In this document: one piece after another, positions 8,784 through 16,100 of the stretch | How the letters are laid out: the number at the start of each line of letters is the position of its first letter | Numbering within the stretch: position 1 is the first letter of the stretch | Source: Hyphochytrium catenoides | Lineage: Eukaryota; Sar; Hyphochytriomycetes; Hyphochytriales; Hyphochytriaceae | Assembly (NCBI GenBank): GCA_900088475.1 | Contig: FLMG01004444.1 | Span: 1 to 19,957 of the forward strand | Reading direction: 5' to 3' | Length of the DNA stretch: 19,957 nucleotides | Notes under the pieces: generated by a model | What the model saw: the letters and a program-made list of their open reading frames with translations, nothing else | Databases searched by the model: none | Told to the model about the DNA's origin: nothing | Translations under genes and position numbers: made by a program

Positions 8784-9225
8784 TCTCGTCTTTCTTTTTC
8801 TCCTCCTTCTACTTCTTCTTCTTCTTCTCCTCCTTCTTCTCCTCCTCATCCTCCTCCTCTTCTTCACCTTTCGCTGCTTTCTTCTTTTTGATTACTAGTT
8901 GGGGAAACTACTACTGCTTTTTTTTGTTTTATACTATGCTGAAGGATGAACAAGAAGAAGAAGAAGAAGAGGAAGAAGAAAAGAAACAAGGAAAGCTACA
9001 ATGCCTTGGTCTCATCCTCCCCAACCTGATCTCTTCCCCGCTCATCATCAGTAAAGGAAGAATTATAATTGATCTCTTCAGCGATAAAAAGGGAGAAGCA
9101 GGAGGAGGAGGTGAACCGACCACTAGTCATCATCATCAACTTCAAACGCCGCGAGGCAAGAAGCAAGAGAAGTGTCCAACTGCTCGAGAGGAATACGCTT
9201 CAAGATCTGAAGCGCATTTCCCTCA
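8784..9225 (+). repeat. Dispersed repeat, copy B (partner of 1797-2315)
   Basis: A pyrimidine tract (about 8789-8870), spacer, purine tract (about 8945-8990) and conserved tail appear in the same order as in copy A. Shared blocks include GCCGCGAGGCAAG (about 9149-9161), CCAACTGCTCGAGAGGAAT (about 9176-9194) and AAGGGAGAAG.AGGAGGAGG (about 9088-9107). Here the tail stays open in one frame to the stop near 9260, with RREARSKRSVQLLERN. The two copies differ by many substitutions and short indels, so the duplication is old or the element diverges quickly. Confidence 0.55.
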
Positions 9226-10036
9226 TGAATCGCCATAGAGACTCTCGTGTGAAGGCGTAAAACCATGGCCAAACGGGACATTGACCAAGATGCCGAGAAG
9301 CATCAAGAGCAGTGCGGTCACATTGAAGCTGCACCAGATGTCTAACACAATCAGCAACGCTGGATTATTAGTAAATAGATTCTTTCCCTCTTCCTTCTTC
9401 CTCTTACTTAGTAGTTATTAGTACAAATAAAGTAGTAGTAGCTAATATCCCCCTTATAATAAGAAATCAATACCGCATTTTTACATTACGAGTATAAGTA
9501 GGAGTAGTTCTACTAAAGGAAACGGTATACATGTCAAGGGCAAGGAGAGCTTGTAGCTTTGAGCCTGGGCTGTTCCCTCCTACACTGCTTGTCGTCGATC
9601 ATTTTATTGCAACAATTCGTCGCATGCCACTCTGCGTGTAGTGCCTTTTAGGTATTGTAGTGAAAGGGATCGTGAAACCCTTATCCCGCTCTCCCTCCTC
9701 TATTCGCTGACCTCTTCTGATAAGCAAAATGTGGTTTTGTTTGTCTCTACTGGGTCTTTCAGATAGTAGGCACCAAGGAAGATGAACCTTCACTTTTACC
9801 GCTAGGCCTGGGTCCTTTCGTAACGATTGAGCGCGTAGCTTCTTTCTGTCGCCAATAGAATTGAGGATGCAGCGATTGAACGCGGCAAGGATACAAGGTG
9901 GTATCTTTCAGCTGACGCCGATTTGACCTTGAAGGAGATTGCCTGAAGGCACTACCCATCTGCAAGCTCCTGCTGCAGGTCATTGTCGGAGGAGGAGAGC
10001 CACTCCGAAGATTGCTACTGCACTTGCAATACAGCC
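9226..10036 (+). other. Intergenic; upstream region of the large LRR gene
   Basis: No convincing gene. A 26-codon ATG frame starts near 9265 (MAKRDIDQDAEKHQEQ...). A 31-codon coding-like piece begins after TTTCAG near 9762 (IVGTKEDEPSLLPLG...) and could be a missed exon or chance. AT-rich stretches near 9410-9500, including CTTATAATAAG, might hold a promoter. No transcription start can be fixed. Confidence 0.3.
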
Positions 10037-10150
10037 ATGGTCAATCGCTTGTACCTGAGGCGCGGCGGGAAGCCATTAGAATCTATTCTAGTAATTACTT
10101 TCATCGTCTCTGCACTTCTTCAACTCGTATTTTGGATACCAACCTCTGCT
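10037..10150 (+). other. Signal peptide of the large gene
   Basis: Residues 1-38 start with a basic stretch (RLYLRRGGK), then a hydrophobic core of about 18 residues ([18 protein letters not shown]). PTSA fits a small-residue cleavage site after residue 38. With the C-terminal TM helix this predicts type I topology. It could be an uncleaved anchor, given its long basic N-terminus. Confidence 0.7.
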
Positions 10151-13100
10151 ACCGAGGGTGCAGCGACGAAGGCCAGCGACGGTATTGCTCTACCCTTCCA
10201 GCCTTAACGCCGGGGCGCGTTGATCTTATCTAAATCCTCTTACCACATCAGGTAGCTTTCTGAGTGCCATCAAGGGCCATTGCGGATATTCGTCATGGCT
10301 AGCCACAAAGCGAAACTGGTGCACCGCCACAGAAGTCACAGCCTACTGCGAGGCTGGGATCCGTACGGACCCATGTACGGGAAGCATTACGATGGGCACA
10401 AGTTCCAGAACTTACAAAGCATGGAGCGGCATTCAGTGTGGCAGTTCCCTTCTTTCTCCTGGGGAGCTGACTGTTATAACAATGTAAGCCGGGGATGGCA
10501 GATTGACCAACTTTTGTTACACTCATTGGTTCTCTTCTCCCTGACAGCGATATGACGAACTTTAATATGGCATGTGATCTCTCTCAGTTAGCAGAGGTCT
10601 CTGGAGGGTTGTTGGAAGTCAGCTACTGGTAGGGAGTGACACATGGATCTAATGCCATCACTGCCTGATTTGTCTTCTTTTTGCTTTTAACTTGCCCTGA
10701 CCGTCTTAATAACGCCATAGGACATTCAACACAAACAAGTTAACAGGCTCCATTCCGTCTTGGGTAGCAAGATCAAACACGCAATACCTGTATGTAATGC
10801 AAGCTTCACCATTTGAACAGTCTTTGACACAGGTGCCTATCTTAGGTCCATCAAATCCAATAGACTATCATCCGGACTCGCTATGCTAGAAAGCGCTAAT
10901 GCCCTCAAATATCTGTAAGTGATCTTCCAGAGAGTCAATGATCAGAAGCTAACAGATTTACGTCGGTGCGACAGCGACCTCTCACAAAATCTAATGGCTG
11001 GAGCCATTCCTGGCATTCTTTCTAGCTTAACAAGTCTGGAAACTGTGCTGTTAAAGAATAACTCACTCACTGGTGGCTTGCCAGACTTGACCCATCTCCT
11101 TATGTTGAAAACGCTGTAAGCCACTGTCTGACAATCATGCCCCCCTGTATCGTCTGCAAGCTTTTAGCTGACTCGAACCCATCATAGTGACTTGACGTCG
11201 AATCAGCTATCCGGATACCTGCCAGATCTAGGAAACTGTACACTGCTAAGTACTTTGTAAGCACCGCCTCTTACCTGTTATTCTCTGCAGACCTAACGGC
11301 AGTTTCGTAGAGCCTTGGCGAACAACACTCCTGGGTTCCAAGGCGAAATACCACGCTCCCTCATCTCAATGGCAGGATTCGATGCTACAACAGGTGTGGA
11401 CAAGCTTGTCAAAATGTAGGTTTAACATGGTCAGCTGCCGTCCCTTGACCTCATAATATTAACGGACCCCGGGGTCTTTCTTCAGTGACCTGTCATTCAA
11501 CAACCTGACTGGAAGCATACCTTCAGCCATTGGAGATAGAGCTATTCTCACCTACCTGTAAGAACTAAACCCACTGATAGAGATGGAAAGCAGTCCTCAC
11601 ATCTCCTTTTTGCTTCGACGCGCAGGGATCTCAGTGGAAACAGGCTAAGCGGTTCTGTGACCACCCTACCCACCTCCTTGTAAGTCTGTTACTCCCTTGT
11701 TCATTGCTCTTGCCATAAAAAGACTAATGCTAGTCTTTCACAAACAGAACGAACACTGGCGCTTATTTGAGGATCGGAGGGGTGAACCAAAGCTTCAACT
11801 GCCCTTTTCCGACCTCGCACAGACAACAGTTAATGGCAGACCTTTCAGCCAGCTGTACTTGTAGACCTGGATTCTTTTGTCCGACCACTGTTCAAGAGTG
11901 CGTGTGGGATTGCACACTGTGCCCTGGTGGCACTACTAGCTACACTGCAAATTCTCTTGAGTGCTCGGAAAGCATTCCAAGTGAGTATTCTGCTGCCCGA
12001 ACTTTATTGCACCCATAGTTGCCGGATCTTGGCTCCTCTTTCATCCTCTCTTTCAGAAAGTCCTACGCTTCTACCAACACCTCCTAACTTACTTTTCGCT
12101 GACTCAGGTACTATCCCTGAGCCCGATCCCACAAACAGCCCTACCCCCACTCCTCTCAATAGTTCCTCACCAACGCCTCCCCCTACTCTTTCTCCTAGCT
12201 CTGACTCCACGCCTTTTGCCACTCCTCCTCCTGCTTTTTCACCAACGCCTTCCCCTACCTCTGATCCCATGTCTTCTCCTATTCCTGAACCCACGCCTTC
12301 TCCTACTCCTGACCCCACACCTTCTCCTACTCCTGACCCCACTCCTTCTCCTACTCCTGACCCAACTCCTTCTCCTACTCCTACTCCTGAACCCACGCCC
12401 TCTCCTACTCCTTTTCCTACTCCTGAACCCACGCCCTCTCCTACTCCTTTTCCTACTCCTGAACCCACGGCCTCTCCTACTCCTTCTCCTACTCCTTCTC
12501 CTACTCCTGACCCCACTCCTTCTCCTACTCCTACGCCTGACCCCACGCCTTCTCCTACTCCTTCTCCTACTCCTGCCCCCACTCCTTCTCCTACTCCTTC
12601 TCCTACTCCTGAGCACACGCCTTCTCCTACTCCTTCTCCTACGGCTTCTCCCATTTCTGAACACACGCCTTCTCCTACTCCTGAACCCACGCCTTCTCCT
12701 ACGCCTCCTCCTTTCCCTACCCCTTCCCCTATCCCTTACCCCACTCCTTCCGCTACCCTTGACCCTCCTGCTCCCTCACCAGCACCATCCCCTACCATTG
12801 AAACCCCTCCTTCCCCTACTCCGTCGCCAACTCCTTTCCCTATTCCGTCGCCAATTCCTTCGCCCACTTCTGATCCTACTCCTTCACCTGCACCTTCCCC
12901 TACCCCTAATCCCACTCCCTCGGATACCGGTGACCCCCCTCCTTCTCCTACTCCGTCACCAACTCCTTCCCCTACCCCTTCCAGTCCTTTTCCTACTCCT
13001 TCGCCAGCACCTTCCCCTAACTCTGACCCGACTCCTCTCCCTAGTTCCTCACCTAACCCTCTCCTTACTTCACCAACTCCCCTATCTACTTCACCACCCA

Positions 13101-16100
13101 CTGCAATACCTTCTTCCTCCTCGCCTAGTTCTGAGATAGACCAAACACAGTCTCCGAATACCCCTTTGCCTACTGCTGCTCCAACGCCATTGCTGCCCAC
13201 CCCTTCCTCAGCCACTTATCCTACCCCGACGCCCACTATTTCCCCTGCTCCGTTACCTACTCCGCTGTCTCCAGGACCTTTCTCCACTCCATCTCCCGTG
13301 GCTTCTCCTACGGCCTCTCCTGGTCAGCTTTCGCCCTCTATCTCTCCTACCTTAACACCAACTCCGGCCCCACAAGAAGTGAACGAGGCTTCACCTGCCC
13401 CAGTGCCAGTGCCCTCTTCGGAGCCAGGTCCAGCATCTCATCCTTTGGAGGAGGGGGTGCAAGCCTTTACAAATTACCTTCTTTCACTTACTAGCCCCAA
13501 CCTGACGACCTTCAAAGATGACAGTACGTAACATACCTCGGTCGCTGAGTAGGAAATAGTTCCTTCATTCTGACCGTTGCCTACTCGTATGTCGTCGCCA
13601 CTCAATATTGCAGTTATATCCCTGTATATTCTGAAGACAGGGTGCAATTATCGGAACTGGAAGGTAACCCGGCAAAATTGGTGTACTGGTGGCAGTCCTA
13701 CCCCACTCTGCACCTCAGGACTGTTGACAGATCCATGCACTGGTCTCATTATTGCGGGAGAAAGCTCGATCCAGACGCACCCGTGGAAAGGAATCGTGTG
13801 CTCACCGTCCACCGAGATGGATGATGTTGGAGTCGTTACTGACATGTAAGTGTGTCTTCACAAAGCCGCTACGATCGTATCAGAGTGTGTTCACTCTGGC
13901 TTTGCGGTGACTAACTAGATTGCTCAATAGCTCCCTTCCGCAGGTTAACCTGTCTTGCAATCTGTCCGACCTCCCGTTTTCTAGCAAGGGTCTCAAGGCA
14001 GTCGAGGGATGGTAAGAATCTTGTTTCTTTTTATAAAATATATAGAATGGCTCCTTGACAGCAAGCTGTTTGCATTCACATATAGGGACTTAATGTTTAC
14101 CTCCATAACGGGTAACATTCCGCACGTTCTCAAGTCTGACACTGTGGAGCGACTGTAAGCGTGGCTGCTAAAGAGTCTTTTATTAGAAGACGTATTATCT
14201 GGATCAACATCTCATGTTCACTTGCAGCCGTCTTAGGGGAAATCTCCTTGATGGCTCCTTGATAGACTTCTCCAAATGGTGGCCAGTTCTGTCCATCCTG
14301 TAAGTGTAATGGAGGCGATCAATGGCTGAAATGAAAGCCTATAGACTCTAACCGATGGTGGCCATGACCGCCTTCGCCCGACAGAGACATCTCCAGAAAC
14401 CGCCTCGAGGGTCAAATTCCCAGCACCATCTCAAACCTAACCGTTCTTCGAGAGCTGAACTTGTCCAACAACTCTTTTTCGGGTCATTTCCCAGCATTGC
14501 CTCAAGATACTTTGAGAATCATGTAAGCACGTATCCATCAGCTGCTAGAAAGTTCGCTCTTCACTAGCTGGTTGAAGATAACATCCTATAGCAACGAGTA
14601 TCAGAGACACACTCTACTTTCAGGCAAAACTAGCAGTGCTGCTTCTGACCTTCTCACATCTTTCTGGCTGGCAGAGATCTCAGCTTCAATGGCTTCAGCG
14701 GACCTATACCCCCCATCGTCTCTCCTTATCTGCAAAAAATGTGAGCATGATGCACCCGTGTATGCAGTCTAATGAGACAAACTCATGTTTCACTGGTTGT
14801 CACAACAGCACCCTAGCTTGCAATGTCCCTGGCTTTGAGGGTCCACTACCAGCAGAAATTTTCACCGTGGCTGGCTTTGTGAGTGGAGCTGATGTCCTTA
14901 CTCATGTGTGAGTGCTCTCCACATCGCTTATCTACCTAGGTGGCCAGTTGGTTAGTTCATTAGCCATCCCTGACGACAACGATTGTTGTATAGGGATATG
15001 CATGGGAATAGGGTTAACGGATCGATCCCAGCGGCGGTATCTCAGCGCCAGTCTCTGATATACCTGTTAAGTCTGCTGCCTTGCTTACATGACTAGTAAA
15101 GCGGCAGCCAATCTAACCCGCAGTTGATTCTTGCTTCTTGCGCGCTTTTCTTTGCCGGGTTTAATTGCAAACCTATTCTCAGTGATCTTAGCTCGAACCT
15201 TCTTTCCGGACCCGTCCCGGTGTTGCCAAAGCACCTGTAAGTACCTTAATAAGAGCACAATCCGAAGGATAAGGGTTAGGAGATTGCCTTCTTGCAAACG
15301 AGACCACTTACTCTAACCCTTCGCACTTATTACTTCTCGCAGGACGGCGGTCAATCTATCTGGCGATCAGCACGATTTTGACTGTCCGCTTCCTGAACTT
15401 ACTGCGAACAACAGCGGTTACCTTGCTAATCTTACTTGTGCCTGTAAGCCTGGATTTATGTGCCCCAGTTCGGCGTCGGATTGTCGCTTCGACTGCGCCC
15501 CCTGCCCACCAGGACATTTTTCCACCGAACCATTTGTGAGGGAGTGTACTCCATGCCCTTCTGGCACCATTCCAGCGCCCGATGCTCAGAGCTGTGTTAG
15601 TTGCGAACAAGGGACAATTGCGTCACTACCAGGCCTTTCCCAGGTCCGTCTCGTGAAACAGTACCCCTAGTATTGAGCAGGAGTCAAGAACTAGTTTTCT
15701 TCTGCAGTGTCAACCTTGTCCGGCGGGCACCATGCCAAATGCGTTGAAAGCGGCCTGCAACTCTTGTCCCCCGGGACAGTTTAGTGCAGGTGGCCAAGGC
15801 AGCTGCTTTTCATGCCCTCCAGGTTCAGTCGCCGTCGCGGAAGGCGCAAGCGAGGTAAGGGCTTTACCAACATACCATTATCGTTGACAACGTTACCCCG
15901 TAACAGCCGCTCTTCAAGTGTGTACTATGCCCTCCTGGTACGCATAGCAATGTGGCAGCGGTTGAGTGTGTAGCCTGTGGTCCAGGAAATTTTGCGAACC
16001 GTACAGGCTCCTCAGAGTGCCAAGCATGTGAAGCAGGATATGTGTCTGGCAACGCTGGCATGACAGAGGTCAGAGGTTATGCCCTCCTTCAAGCTGCACT

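Noticed and set aside
12004-13215. Long minus-strand Gly/Val/Glu-rich and Arg-rich frames, and a plus-strand Leu-rich frame, over the stalk exon
   Set aside because: They are shadows of the 12-15 nt minisatellite. The Pro/Thr/Ser frame joins both neighbouring exons in phase, the others do not.
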